A stretch of DNA of 64,000 nucleotides from Levilactobacillus senmaizukei DSM 21775 = NBRC 103853 (GTDB taxonomy: Bacteria > Bacillota > Bacilli > Lactobacillales > Lactobacillaceae), in assembly GCF_001592085.1 (NCBI RefSeq), contig NZ_BCWD01000005.1:1-64000 (forward strand). Reading direction: 5' to 3'. Positions within the stretch are counted from its first letter, which is position 1. Each line of letters starts with the position of its first letter. Of the stretch, positions 18,771 through 28,263 are shown piece after piece. The position numbers and the translations under genes are program-made. The notes below the pieces were generated by a model, which was not told the DNA's origin, did no database searches, and worked only from the letters and a program-made list of their open reading frames with translations.

Positions 18771-20210
18771 TTACGCGGCGTTCCGTTGCCGACGGTACAG
18801 GTAACCGGCCCCACCCATCAGGAGCATCCCGATGAGGATAAACAGCCAGATGCCCATTCCCCCAGTAACTGGGAGCGCATGACGCTCGTTTTGAATCGTC
18901 TTGATGTCAGTCTTGTCATTGGTTTCAAACGTTGTGGCCTTCCGCAGTGGCGCGTATCCCACCGGCGCTTGCGTTTCGATCAGGTTGTAAGTCACCTTGC
19001 CCTTGCGCTGGTCGTACACGTAAGGGACGCCCGTGAAGTCAAAGTGGCCATCGTCTCCGGAAGTTAATTCCGTTGCCTGGTCCTTGTTCGTTACCCATTT
19101 AACGAAGGTCTTGCCTTGGAACACTGCCCAGTAAATCTTGCCAGTGTGGTCAATCTTCTGCACTTTAAACTTGGCACCCGCCAGACCTTTGTCCGTCTGA
19201 GCATCAACCTTCTTGAATTCCGCGCCTCCCAGAATCAGGTGATTCAGAATCCCAATCCGCGTGCCGTTAATCTTGAAGTAGTCTTTGTTCGGCTGCATGT
19301 CCTTTGGGTAAACCTTACCCCGCTTGTCGACCGTGAATGATAAGGAAATTTTGCCATCCTTAACGTCCGTCTGGTTGTACCATGGGTGCCGTGAGATGGA
19401 GGCTTCCGTTAACACATACACTGTGCCAACTTCTAAGCCCCCAAATTCAATGTCGCCGTTCTTGTCAGTCACTAATGTCCTGATTTCTCCTAAACCGTCC
19501 GCCCGTTTCAGTGTGAATTTCACCTTGTTCAGGGCAACGTGTGTGCCGCTCGTTGGGTCTACTGGGTTGATCCCCACCTTGTGAATCTCAGGGTCAACAT
19601 CCCGGGCAACCAGGTTCTTAGGGTAGAGGTGAATCGTGTCCTGGTCGTTCAGTGGTAGCGCCACAACCATGGGGGCCGAGACACCCGTCAAATGGTGCTC
19701 TGGTGCGGCCGTTTCCATAATCAGGTAGAAGCCCCGATTGTTCAGCCCCGGGAAAGTCAGGCTACTGTTCTGGTCAGTTAACGTTTTCGTCCGGATGGCC
19801 TTCAGGCCGTTGGCCGCCACGAAGTCCGTTTGGGCTTCGAGCACATCTTGGGGTTCCGTCTTGCCGTTCGTGATGTCACTAATCAGCTGGTCACGAGCCA
19901 CCTTGAATTCATCGTCCGTGACCTTGCCGCTCTCAATTCCCCGCTTAGCGAATAGGTCCGTCAGGTCATAAACGCTGTAGCTCACATCGCCAAACTTACT
20001 CGGGTCGTAGGGAGTCATGCCATCCAGGAGAGCCATTTCTTCCCCAGTATTTTTAATCGTTTGCGTCGACTGGTTGTCTAACTTGTGCAGTTTCATCGTC
20101 ACCGTTGCCGGTGCCGAACTACTCGCTTGGGCCGCTGCTGGGCCGCTAAACGTCATGCCGCAGGCGACCAGTGCGGTCACTGCCAGTTGGCGTAAAATAG
20201 TTAATTTCAT
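18771..20210 (-). CDS. Major (backbone) pilin with LPVTG signal
   Basis: 479 residues. Signal peptide ends near AQA (residue 28). The pilin motif YPKN at 196-199 offers Lys198 for polymerisation. A Cna-B-like domain has the E-box YNLIETQAPVGY (Glu412), which catalyses an internal isopeptide bond. The sorting signal LPVTG (446-450) is followed by a membrane helix and RRQR. These are the marks of a SpaA/FimA-type shaft subunit. It starts four bases after the stop of the upstream tip-type pilin and is followed 31 bp later by the class C sortase. Confidence 0.92.
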   Translation of the reverse strand: MKLTILRQLAVTALVACGMTFSGPAAAQASSSAPATVTMKLHKLDNQSTQTIKNTGEEMALLDGMTPYDPSKFGDVSYSVYDLTDLFAKRGIESGKVTDDEFKVARDQLISDITNGKTEPQDVLEAQTDFVAANGLKAIRTKTLTDQNSSLTFPGLNNRGFYLIMETAAPEHHLTGVSAPMVVALPLNDQDTIHLYPKNLVARDVDPEIHKVGINPVDPTSGTHVALNKVKFTLKRADGLGEIRTLVTDKNGDIEFGGLEVGTVYVLTEASISRHPWYNQTDVKDGKISLSFTVDKRGKVYPKDMQPNKDYFKINGTRIGILNHLILGGAEFKKVDAQTDKGLAGAKFKVQKIDHTGKIYWAVFQGKTFVKWVTNKDQATELTSGDDGHFDFTGVPYVYDQRKGKVTYNLIETQAPVGYAPLRKATTFETNDKTDIKTIQNERHALPVTGGMGIWLFILIGMLLMGGAGYLYRRQRNAA

Positions 20211-20213
20211 GGG

Positions 20214-22772
20214 TTATCCTCCTCTAGGGTGTGCACGCCAAATGGCGAGAGACGATAGGACGAGTATGAGCCCTGCAACAATTACCCAGATGATGCCGTG
20301 ACCCCCAGTTACGGGCAGGCTGTATGGGTCATTTTTAATCTTGTCTGGCGTCGCTTGACCTTGGTTAGAAACCGTGAAGTCATGCGTGCCGCCATTTACG
20401 TAGCCGTCTGGTGCTTTCGTTTCGATAAGCTTGTAGTCGCCGTGAGGGAGACCCATCACCTTGAAGTGACCGTTGTCGTCACCCGATAGCGTCGTTGCTT
20501 TGCTCTGGCGGTCTACCAAGCCCGTCATCAGACCGTTGTCGGCAAAAGTCAGGTATTGGCCTTTCGCATTTTGAATCACGAATTCTGCATTGGCGAGGGC
20601 CTTGCCCGTCGTGCCGTCAACCTTCTGGAATTGGTAAGTGCCCCGCTTGAAGTGCGTTACCACACGGTTCGTGCGCTTGCGCCAAGTGTGGCCCTTGCCG
20701 GAGTTAAACGTCATGCTCGCCCGATTCTTGAAAGTCCCAACGAAGTTGTCGTCAATAATCGTCGTCTTGATCCGGATGGCGAAGGGCTTGCCGTCAAACG
20801 TTAGCGCTTCAATTTCCTTTTCCGAAAATTTGTAAGTCAGTTTGCCGTCGTCTGAAATTTTGATATCACCAGTCATCGGACCTTCCAGCGGAATCCGCTT
20901 GCCGTCCGTGTTGAACAGTTCAACGTCGTCCTTGCCAAACTTTAAGCCCGCTGGTAACTTGTCGCGTAGCGTAATGGCGTTTGGCTTAGCAATGGAGTCG
21001 TTGGGAATGCTGTAAGTCGGTTGGTAAATCGTGTAGTACAGAACGTTGTGGTTGTCGTTGTCACGATCAACCGTCACGCCGTCTAAATTGTTATTGTCTA
21101 GTCCAACTTCTTCAGTCCGGTGAACTCGTTTCTGCGGTGCTTCTGGTTCCAGTGGCATCACGTAGCCGCTGGAGAAGGACTGCCAAGTGAAGCCAGACTC
21201 ACTCTTTAGCATGAATAGCTGGTCTTGACCAACTAGTGGGAAGGATACGGCACCCAGCTCGTAGTCGCTGGATCCGAGGTAGTCACCCCAGTTTGCCGGA
21301 CCATCTTCGCCATTGTAAGTTTCTTTGTTCGTAACACCGACGCCAGTTCCTTCATACCAACCGTCTTCGTATTCAGTGATTTTTGCGCCGGGTGCTAACT
21401 TTCCTTGCAGCTTTAACCGGCTGCCTGCCCACTCATGTTCGCCGTCCTTGTTCCCGTTTAGCGAACCAAAAGTGAAGTAGCTCCGAGCATCGCCATTGCC
21501 ATCGAGTTCCGGGAACACCAGGGCTTGGCGCCAGTCGCTCGTCGTAAACGTTACGTCCATGTCGAGCCGCTTGATGCCGTTGTATACCATGCCGGAGTAG
21601 AAGTTGTTGGAAAAGTCGATGAAGGCTTTTCCATCATCATCTTTGCCAGTAATCTTTTCGTGGTACTGGATGTTTGAAATTTTAACGATGGCACCCATTG
21701 GTTCCGTCGGTGTGTCTGCCGATGCGGAGTCCGTGTATGCCCCAACGTTGCTGTAGTAAACGTAAATGTCGTCGTTTTCGTCATCAACTGGCTTGCCGGA
21801 AACCGCTACAGCGTAGGCTTTTTCTCCAGCTGGTGGGCCATCGATGTCGCCTTTTCTCATGTATGAAACGTGGTAACGGTCTTCAAAGCTGTTTGGAACG
21901 TAGTAACCGCCAATTTTAATTTTTTTGTCGTCGTATACCTTTTCATGAACCTTTACATGGTCTTTTGCTGGTAGTGAGCCACCAACGATGAGGCTGTCTG
22001 ACCAGCTGCCCACCTGGATTTGTGCCCGGTGAACGTTGATGCCGGCGCCGGATGGGAATTGTGGCGTTGCCACCTGTGACGTCTTAGTTTCAGGTGCCTT
22101 TACCGCTGCTGGCTTAGCTGGGTCAGTTGCCTTGTCGCTGTCGTCCGTTTCGGCCTGCTTGCCCCGTGAGCTTGCGGAAGGTCGTGTGCCTGACTTTGAG
22201 CTGGAAGTTACAGCGTCATTGTCTTGATTGCTGTTTTGATCCTTGCTGTCATTGCTGCTACTCACCTTTGAGGATTCCTTCGCTGCTGATTCTTCGTCTT
22301 CTTTGGGAGTCATCACGGCAACTTTAGCCAAGTCAAATGTTTCTGATTTGTCGACTACCAGTAACTTAAGTTCTAGGTCGCTGATAAGTAGTGGGTTAGC
22401 CAGCTTAATTGGCACCAGGAGTTCGACCGTTTGCGCCCGGTCCTGGCTGTTGTTTAGGTTTAATTGCTTCTGTTGGTCAACCTCGGCCGCGATGCCTTCA
22501 GTTGCCTCTAATTCAGTAATTTCGCCAGGAACAAATTCTGCTTGGTCCTGGTCGGCCAGTGCAATCACCGTGTCACCAGCAGGAAGGTCCAGCGTTAACG
22601 CCATTTGCACGTCCTGTGGTTGGTGGCTTGGGATGCTTTCAACAACTCTACCGCTTTGGTCGTGGAGAGCAGCTGATTGAATGATTGTCTTGCGCTTCTT
22701 GGCCTGGCCCAGTAGTGAAGTTACGCCAATGAGACAAGTGATGATTAAAATGATTCGTAGCCATTTTTTCAT
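20214..22772 (-). CDS. Large minor/tip pilin with LPVTG signal
   Basis: 852 residues from the ATG reading MKKWLRIILI; GGAGGTG lies seven bases upstream. Signal peptide with a hydrophobic core at about 4-18; a Ser/Lys/Asp-rich low-complexity region at about 160-240; a large beta-rich region that may be the adhesive head; a Cna-B domain near the C-terminus with the E-box HGDYKLIETKAPDGY; and LPVTG at 819-823 with a membrane helix. The layout is that of the tip adhesin of sortase pili such as RrgA or SpaC, but no von Willebrand A motif (DxSxS) is seen. First gene of the four-gene pilus operon. Confidence 0.85.
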   Translation of the reverse strand: MKKWLRIILIITCLIGVTSLLGQAKKRKTIIQSAALHDQSGRVVESIPSHQPQDVQMALTLDLPAGDTVIALADQDQAEFVPGEITELEATEGIAAEVDQQKQLNLNNSQDRAQTVELLVPIKLANPLLISDLELKLLVVDKSETFDLAKVAVMTPKEDEESAAKESSKVSSSNDSKDQNSNQDNDAVTSSSKSGTRPSASSRGKQAETDDSDKATDPAKPAAVKAPETKTSQVATPQFPSGAGINVHRAQIQVGSWSDSLIVGGSLPAKDHVKVHEKVYDDKKIKIGGYYVPNSFEDRYHVSYMRKGDIDGPPAGEKAYAVAVSGKPVDDENDDIYVYYSNVGAYTDSASADTPTEPMGAIVKISNIQYHEKITGKDDDGKAFIDFSNNFYSGMVYNGIKRLDMDVTFTTSDWRQALVFPELDGNGDARSYFTFGSLNGNKDGEHEWAGSRLKLQGKLAPGAKITEYEDGWYEGTGVGVTNKETYNGEDGPANWGDYLGSSDYELGAVSFPLVGQDQLFMLKSESGFTWQSFSSGYVMPLEPEAPQKRVHRTEEVGLDNNNLDGVTVDRDNDNHNVLYYTIYQPTYSIPNDSIAKPNAITLRDKLPAGLKFGKDDVELFNTDGKRIPLEGPMTGDIKISDDGKLTYKFSEKEIEALTFDGKPFAIRIKTTIIDDNFVGTFKNRASMTFNSGKGHTWRKRTNRVVTHFKRGTYQFQKVDGTTGKALANAEFVIQNAKGQYLTFADNGLMTGLVDRQSKATTLSGDDNGHFKVMGLPHGDYKLIETKAPDGYVNGGTHDFTVSNQGQATPDKIKNDPYSLPVTGGHGIIWVIVAGLILVLSSLAIWRAHPRGG

Positions 22773-23296
22773 GGGGAACACCTCCATATCAAAGCGGGTT
22801 GCGAGTCGTCTCTTCTTCAGTGATTTCAGAATAACAACGAAATATGAATTATTTATGAATACTATATGTAAATACTAATAACATTAAGCCTATTGTTGTG
22901 TTATATAGTGAAGCTATTGTAGGATAAGTGTACTTAGTTGCAGGTCTTTAGTCCTTTAGCGGATTTAAAACACTGCTATAACGATGTTCACGTGAGCTAA
23001 CAATTAGTTTTTGTCAATATTTGTTAGCGATTCGGATCGATAACTTTTCCACTAAATTTTTGCAGAAAAGCTATTATTGCTGATGTCTTGACCGGGTTAT
23101 AGCCGTCATTTGTATCGACAATCTCACTGATTACCGCTTTGGTTTAGAGCCGGTCAACCATTACTGATGACCGACACGCTAGGCTTCATAAAGCGGGATA
23201 CCCATCTTCAGGCTCAGGATACCTCGCTTGTTTGTCATACGCGATGACTCTAACCTATCAGCCAGAGACCCATAGTTAACTCTCCCCAAAACAAAA
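22773..23296. other. Upstream region of the pilus operon
   Basis: About 520 bp without a gene. The minus strand near 22897-22925 is AT-rich (TATATAAC) and is a possible -10 region, but no clear -35 is found. An imperfect inverted repeat at about 23191-23230 (AAGCG-GGATACC) is unexplained. No open frame of note. Confidence 0.4.
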
Positions 23297-23341
23297 AATA
23301 GGTAGGCGTGAATCGAATCTTCCGATTCACGCCTACCTATT
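23297..23341 (-). terminator. Terminator of the DUF285/MucBP gene
   Basis: Perfect 19-bp arms (23297-23315 and 23323-23341) with a seven-base loop; a T-rich run follows on the minus strand. Confidence 0.85.
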
Positions 23342-23366
23342 CTAATTCTAACTTTCACTAATAAAA

Positions 23367-25206
23367 CTACTTTTTAATCACTCTGGTTTTATTACTAGTA
23401 ACGAAACTACCGTCACTGAGCATCAAACGCGTTGTTAAATGATACCGGACAATCTTCTTAACTCGTAATATTTCGCCACGCTTCAAATGTTTAACTTGAT
23501 GTTTAAGCGCCTTGTCACGATAGGCATTCGTTTTCCAAATTACTTTGATTCGCTTAGGATTACCTTGATAGTATGAGTGAACCGTAAAGGCTCGTTTAGC
23601 CGTGATATAACCAGTCTTGCCGTATCGTTTAGAGCCAGATGTCACATCCCGAACCAAGTACCGCTTAGTGCCGTTCTTGGAGTACGCAACACCCATAATC
23701 ACAAACTGGGGCCGCCGCGACCGCTTCTGCTTGGCATAGTAATACTGCCGCGTCTTCTTACTAAAGTCTGGGGTCCGGTAAAATCCGATCTTTTTAACGA
23801 CGGTGATTGCCCGGTCCTTCTTGGCAACGACGACCGGCTGTTTCTGATCGCCAGTCGAAGAACTGTCACTTGAGCTTGAGGACTCACTGGTAGATGTACT
23901 GGTGCCGCTACCGGTCGGGATTATCGGCGCTACCTTATAGGATAGAGTAACACTTTGGGGATCGGCCGTATACGTCCCCGTCAATGAGCCTTCAGTGGCC
24001 TTGACGTACTGATACCCCTTAATGGCGGCTGGCTTGACGGTATAGTCAGTCCCTAACGCCCCCCGGCAGCTGGCTGTCGGCTTGAATCGACTTGCCATCC
24101 TGGTCAATGTAATGGATCGTCACGGGATTCCCCGGCGTTACTTGCGGTTCCCATTGATACGTTTCGTTCTCAGTTATCGCGAGTTGCCCATTATACTTAC
24201 CGATTAGATCGGTTGTACTATAGGTCTTTTTATTAGGATCACCGTGTTTTATATATTGGTCCTGACGATTTTCCCAGTTCCCCGTATACTTTGCTGGATC
24301 TTTATCTTCCGTCGTATCTGGTCCGAGTAGCTTGGAACCCGTCAGGTCATCTTGCGGGCTCAATGTTAATTCAGTTAGGTTGGAGCTCATCGAGCCGTCA
24401 AACATCCCCGTTAGTGGTATTTGGGGCTTCCAATCGCCAATGTTGAGGCTATTAATATTGGCACCGCCAACCATGCCGGAAAAGCCGCCCGCCACCGAAG
24501 CCCCAAATGGCGTCGTTGATTTATCTTCATTAACTCGGTCCACATCAAGCTTTGCTAGGTCCAAAGAAACGGGATTGTCGTTGTTATCATTATAATTTGC
24601 AAACATCCCACTCACATCGGTAGCTTTACTCGTATCCAGGTTCTCATAACCCTTGACCGGATCAGCGCCATTGAACATGCCATGCATATCCGTGGCGTTG
24701 CTCGTATCAAATTTGGACACATCAATACTGTTCTGCTGACTACTCAAAAACATAAACGCAAAGTTAGTTGATTTGCTAGTATCCAGGTTTTGCCAGTTTT
24801 TAATCTGTGGCGTATCGTTCAAAAAGTTAGCAAACAGGAACGAGGCATTTACGGGCGTTGTGACCTTACCATCGAACGAGATTGTCTTAAACTTAAGATT
24901 ATTTTGATCTGCGCCCTCCCGGATTTGTATAGCGAAAAAGGGGGTCACGTAATCACTATATGGTTTCGTCGCCTCAGGTAATTCTCCGCTACCAACATGC
25001 AAAACACCATCTGCAGTTAGTTGCCACGGGCAAGTTCCTAATTCCGATTTTTCTGCCGTTTCCGAATCAACGACCGTGGTTGCATCAGAAGCATGCGCCA
25101 CCGTCTCGGTTCCAATCATAGGAAGTGTAGGGACCGTTCCCAACACCTGAACGCCACAAAAGACTACTCCTGCTGCAACTACAAGCCCAATTACATGTCG
25201 TTTCAT
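23367..25206 (-). pseudogene. DUF285/MucBP surface protein gene, frameshifted at a G6 run
   Basis: Two overlapping frames make one protein of about 612 residues. The first part starts at the ATG MKRHVIGLVV (GGGAGGAG upstream), has a signal peptide ending near AHA, and several DUF285 (BspA-like) units such as DTSNATDMHGMF. It enters a MucBP domain (VTIHYIDQDG) and stops after QLPGGVRD. The second part completes the MucBP domain (GTDYTVKPAAIKGYQY), then has a Ser/Thr linker and a basic tail ending TTRLMLSDGSFVTSNK, which resembles DUF5776 modules. The break is a run of six G residues on the minus strand (24059-24064); five would restore the frame. No LPXTG is present. Confidence 0.8.
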
Positions 25207-25401
25207 GAGCGATACTCCTCCCAATATTTGCTGAGTCCATCTAGGTCTTTATTATCCTTAAGTTTAGGAAACCACTCGAACTATTACCGCGTAGCATTGT
25301 CGTCTTCAACGACCATAGTGTAACACATCTACACCCGAAAAAGAGGTAATCTTTAAGCAAAAAAACTCGTATCCGCTACGATACTTTCGGCATCTATGCT
25401 C

Positions 25402-25454
25402 AATAACAAACAGGACGACAAACATAAAATCTGTTTGTCGTCCTGTTTGTTATT
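25402..25454. terminator. Long hairpin after the 25489 gene
   Basis: Perfect 23-bp arms (25402-25424, 25432-25454) around a seven-base loop. The most likely role is a terminator for the minus-strand gene at 25489; the T-tract lies within the stem. Confidence 0.7.
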
Positions 25455-25488
25455 AATTTGGAACGTGTATTAGATTAATATCACTTAT

Positions 25489-25965
25489 TTATTTGCGGTA
25501 GAAGTACAGCAAGTGATCGTTGGAAAAACCATGATCTCCCAATGCCTGTTTACCATGGTGCTTGCCAGCGGTAAACGTCATGAAAGCCGCATAAGGCACT
25601 TTGCTCTTAGGAAGCCTGGGCGTATCAGGATAGATGCTGTACACATTGTACTTGCGATCATAATACATGCCACGAATTTCCTTTTTAGAAAAAAGAATGG
25701 TCTTGGACTTCTTATGGCCACCCTTAAAATCCATTCTCATGGAGTATGAGTTTTTCTTGAAAGTGTACGTCCATCTAACCTTGATGCCCTTCTTGTACTT
25801 AGAGTAACTCTTTTCTTGCCAGGTTCCTCGCAGCGCTTTAGGCATCGTCTTGTAATACGTAACCCGCTTCGCTTTCGCTGCGGCGTTGACCGGTTGGCCA
25901 AAGCTGGTCACTGTTCCGGCCAGCCCTAGGCTTAAGACTGCCGCTACCAAAAATTTAACTTTCAT
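25489..25965 (-). CDS. Small secreted basic protein, copy 1 of a tandem pair
   Basis: 158 residues from the ATG reading MKVKFLVAAV; the ribosome binding site GGAGGAG precedes it. Signal peptide cleaved near VNA-A (residue 29). The mature part is highly basic, starts with TYYKTMPKALRGTWQEKSY and has further beta-strand-like segments (RWTYTFKKNSYSMRMDF). The neighbour at 26318 is the same protein with few changes up to about residue 110, and more beyond. No known domain is recognised; the PKALRGTW motif recurs in other secreted proteins of this window. Function unknown. Confidence 0.78.
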   Translation of the reverse strand: MKVKFLVAAVLSLGLAGTVTSFGQPVNAAAKAKRVTYYKTMPKALRGTWQEKSYSKYKKGIKVRWTYTFKKNSYSMRMDFKGGHKKSKTILFSKKEIRGMYYDRKYNVYSIYPDTPRLPKSKVPYAAFMTFTAGKHHGKQALGDHGFSNDHLLYFYRK

Positions 25966-26013
25966 AATGTACTCCTCCAATTGACAATCGTTTACGCCAT
26001 CAATTACATCATA

Positions 26014-26022
26014 ATTATAGCA
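26014..26022 (-). promoter_or_regulatory. Extended -10 element of copy 1
   Basis: TGCTATAAT on the minus strand, 49 bases before the start codon; no good -35. The same element occurs at 26842-26850 before copy 2, within a well-conserved block of about 75 bp. Confidence 0.6.
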
Positions 26023-26225
26023 CCATGTTAACCATCAGAATACATAAATATTTGTCGATTGTGACATTGTTGAAACGGTTACTTATAAAATGGTGATCCC
26101 GACTCATCGTCCGAACCCACCTGGTAGTAGCGTTATGGTGCTTCAATCTCCAAGGCCCCAAACTGTGAGTCTCTTTTTATATCCCAAGAACGCTGTCTTT
26201 CAACTGCAAATTCGTCACTTAAAAA

Positions 26226-26262
26226 TAATAAAGAGGCCGTCCAATAATTTTGGACGACCTCT
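26226..26262 (-). terminator. Terminator of copy 2
   Basis: Arms AGAGG-CGTCCA and complement, followed on the minus strand by TTTATTATTTTT. Confidence 0.75.
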
Positions 26263-26317
26263 CGTAAATCGTTAACGTACGCCAGCCTTATTTATCAGTC
26301 AACCTAGCGATGATTGA

Positions 26318-26794
26318 TTATTTGCGGTAGAAATAAATAATTCTGTCATCGGCGATAGCATGTTGTCCCAGCGCCTTTTTACCATTGTGGCGACCAGCGG
26401 TAAACGTCAGGTAAGCGGCATAAGGTAGCTTACTCTTGGGAATCGATGACCCACCAGGAAAGACATTATACTCTTTGTAGCGGCGGTCATAGTTCATGCC
26501 ACCAATTTCCTTTTTAGAAAAATGAATGGTCTTGGACTTCTTATGGCCACCCTTAAAATCCATTCTCATGGAGTATGAATTTTTCTTGAAAGTGTACGTC
26601 CATCTAACTTTGATGCCCTTCTTGTACTTCGAGTAACTCTTTTCTTGCCAAGTCCCGCGTAAAGCCTTAGGCATCGTTTTGTAATATGTCATCCGCTTCG
26701 ACTTCGCTGCGGCGTTAACCGGTTGGCCAAAAGTCGTTACCGCTCCGGCAAGGCCCAAGCTTAGGGCAGCCGCTACCAAATATTTAATCTTCAT
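26318..26794 (-). CDS. Small secreted basic protein, copy 2 of a tandem pair
   Basis: 158 residues, signal peptide MKIKYLVAAALSLGLAG with cleavage near VNA-A. The first 110 residues are almost the same as those of the 25489 protein; the last third differs more (for example NVFPGGSSIPKSK against SIYPDTPRLPKSK), which shows either drift after duplication or recombination. The ribosome binding site and the upstream promoter block are duplicated as well. The function is unknown; secretion and high charge suggest contact with the wall or with other cells, which is inference. Confidence 0.78.
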   Translation of the reverse strand: MKIKYLVAAALSLGLAGAVTTFGQPVNAAAKSKRMTYYKTMPKALRGTWQEKSYSKYKKGIKVRWTYTFKKNSYSMRMDFKGGHKKSKTIHFSKKEIGGMNYDRRYKEYNVFPGGSSIPKSKLPYAAYLTFTAGRHNGKKALGQHAIADDRIIYFYRK

Positions 26795-26841
26795 ATGTAC
26801 CCCTCCAATTGATTATCATTTAATACATCAATTACTTCATA

Positions 26842-26850
26842 ATTATAGCA
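26842..26850 (-). promoter_or_regulatory. Extended -10 element of copy 2
   Basis: TGCTATAAT on the minus strand, matching the element before copy 1. Confidence 0.6.
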
Positions 26851-26970
26851 CCATGTTAACCATCGGAATACATAAATATTTGTCAGTTGTAGCATTGTTG
26901 AAACGGAAATTTCCGCAATAAGAGGGAGGAACCTGCGAAACATTCAGCCAGAACCACTCATTGGTCATCC

Positions 26971-27438
26971 CTATTTGATCGCGTACTTCCAGGATTTGTA
27001 ATAAGTATAGAGACCAGCCAATGACATGTACTTAACCTTTTTACCCTTTAATTTCCTGGTACCGGTGTAGTAGAAGCTAAAATCGTCCTCATAGGCCGCG
27101 TAGAAGCCAAACATTTGCTTATGATTTTGTTTCTGACGGTAAACATAAAGTTTTTTACCCGTTAAGGTCTGTTCATACCGCCATTTGCCATGCTTATGGA
27201 ACCTGTAATACTTTTTGACTTGATGTTTCTTGACGATGATCTTACTGGCACCAACATCCTTATCCCAGTTGTACCACGTCCCCCGTGAACGTTTTGGCGT
27301 GGTATGGGTGTACTTGAAGCCCTTCAACGTCTTGGGTGACCTATAGGCTTTGGCGACGACATCTTGGGTGTTGAGTGTCATTCCACCCGCCGTCCCTAAT
27401 ACAGCTAGCGTCCCCAGTAAGATAGCTTTTTTAAACAT
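26971..27438 (-). CDS. Small secreted basic protein
   Basis: 155 residues; the signal peptide ends near VVA-K (about residue 29). The mature part is very rich in Lys and Tyr and contains TPKRSRGTWYNWDKD, matching the PKxxRGTW motif of the tandem pair. The remainder (KLYVYRQKQNHKQMFGFYAAY) looks like alternating beta strands. It is divergent from the 27660 gene, which encodes another secreted protein. No function is assigned. Confidence 0.72.
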   Translation of the reverse strand: MFKKAILLGTLAVLGTAGGMTLNTQDVVAKAYRSPKTLKGFKYTHTTPKRSRGTWYNWDKDVGASKIIVKKHQVKKYYRFHKHGKWRYEQTLTGKKLYVYRQKQNHKQMFGFYAAYEDDFSFYYTGTRKLKGKKVKYMSLAGLYTYYKSWKYAIK

Positions 27439-27605
27439 GAAACCCCTGCTTTCCTGGATATGTCCGAAATAAGCCGGCCGTAAACCGATTCATTTCTGGC
27501 TTCATTATACAAAATGGTTCTGACATATTGTGTCGCTAATACCAAGCTGTTTTATTTAGACTACTCCCACCGCTACTTTATTAAGCTCAAAACTTATTTA
27601 GTCGT

Positions 27606-27634
27606 TTGAGCATCTAACTCCCTATATGTATACT
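27606..27634 (+). promoter_or_regulatory. Promoter of the 27660 gene
   Basis: -35 TTGAGC and -10 TATACT with a 17-bp spacer, followed by the ribosome binding site AAGGAGGGG before the ATG at 27660. Confidence 0.65.
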
Positions 27635-27659
27635 TAAATTATTAAGGAGGGGAACCGTC

Positions 27660-28172
27660 ATGAAGAAGTCAATACTTATTGGAACAACCATCAGTACCCT
27701 TTTACTTAGCACCTTTCTAACGACACCAGTCACCACGGCTAGTGCCAAAACAAAATACTATGCCAATCCATATACATTGCGACATCATAAATACTGGTAC
27801 TCTTACCAGCAAAACTATTCCGGGAAATGGGGATATCGTCGCCTACACTTTGCCAAACACAGTGTTTTCATCGCGACTAAAACCCACCGTAAGGGCAAAT
27901 GGCACCACAGTCATATCTCGGCCAAACATTATTATGTCAACAAGCATCACGGTTGGTACACCTTTGGTACCCGGGGGAGTGACAACGTTTATCACGTCAA
28001 GCCCAGCTGGCGGTACATGAACAACCATAGGCATTGGACACTGGGTGAATTCGATCCATCAAATAACAATGGCGGCTACCAAATCAATCCACCTTATACT
28101 GTTTGGTCATACACGACTTACATGACAGGCGATGGCTGGTATTACAACGTTAATCATGTCCCAAGTTTTTAG
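27660..28172 (+). CDS. Small secreted His/Tyr/Trp-rich protein
   Basis: 170 residues. The signal peptide MKKSILIGTTISTLLLS with TTASA-K near residue 29 closely resembles that of the 10545 protein. The mature part is rich in His, Tyr, Trp and Lys (KHYYVNKHHGWYTF, NNHRHWTLGEFD). It seems a distant relative of the other small secreted proteins here. The many histidines could bind metal or respond to pH, which is speculation. It lies just beyond the duplicated rlmH end and may have come with that junction. Confidence 0.72.
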   Translation: MKKSILIGTTISTLLLSTFLTTPVTTASAKTKYYANPYTLRHHKYWYSYQQNYSGKWGYRRLHFAKHSVFIATKTHRKGKWHHSHISAKHYYVNKHHGWYTFGTRGSDNVYHVKPSWRYMNNHRHWTLGEFDPSNNNGGYQINPPYTVWSYTTYMTGDGWYYNVNHVPSF

Positions 28173-28194
28173 GCGGGTCCTATGATTAAACACT

Positions 28195-28234
28195 AAGAGG
28201 CATCGGTTGGTGCAATGACCACCGGATGCCTCTT
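28195..28234 (+). terminator. Terminator of the 27660 gene
   Basis: AAGAGGCATC-GG-TGG arms and complement, followed by TTTTT on the plus strand. Confidence 0.8.
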
Positions 28235-28263
28235 TTTATTATCATAATTTTTTATTCCTAATG

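Larger units (their letters stand above)
25966..26317. other. Promoter region of copy 1 and end of copy 2
   Basis: Contains the duplicated promoter region (about 25981-26080), with an extended -10 on the minus strand, and the terminator of copy 2. No other gene is seen. Confidence 0.55.

Noticed and set aside
22243-22680. Long open frame on the plus strand inside the tip pilin gene
   Set aside because: It is antisense to a well-supported pilin gene, has low-complexity content and no ribosome binding site. The same applies to 1507-1980 and other antisense frames.
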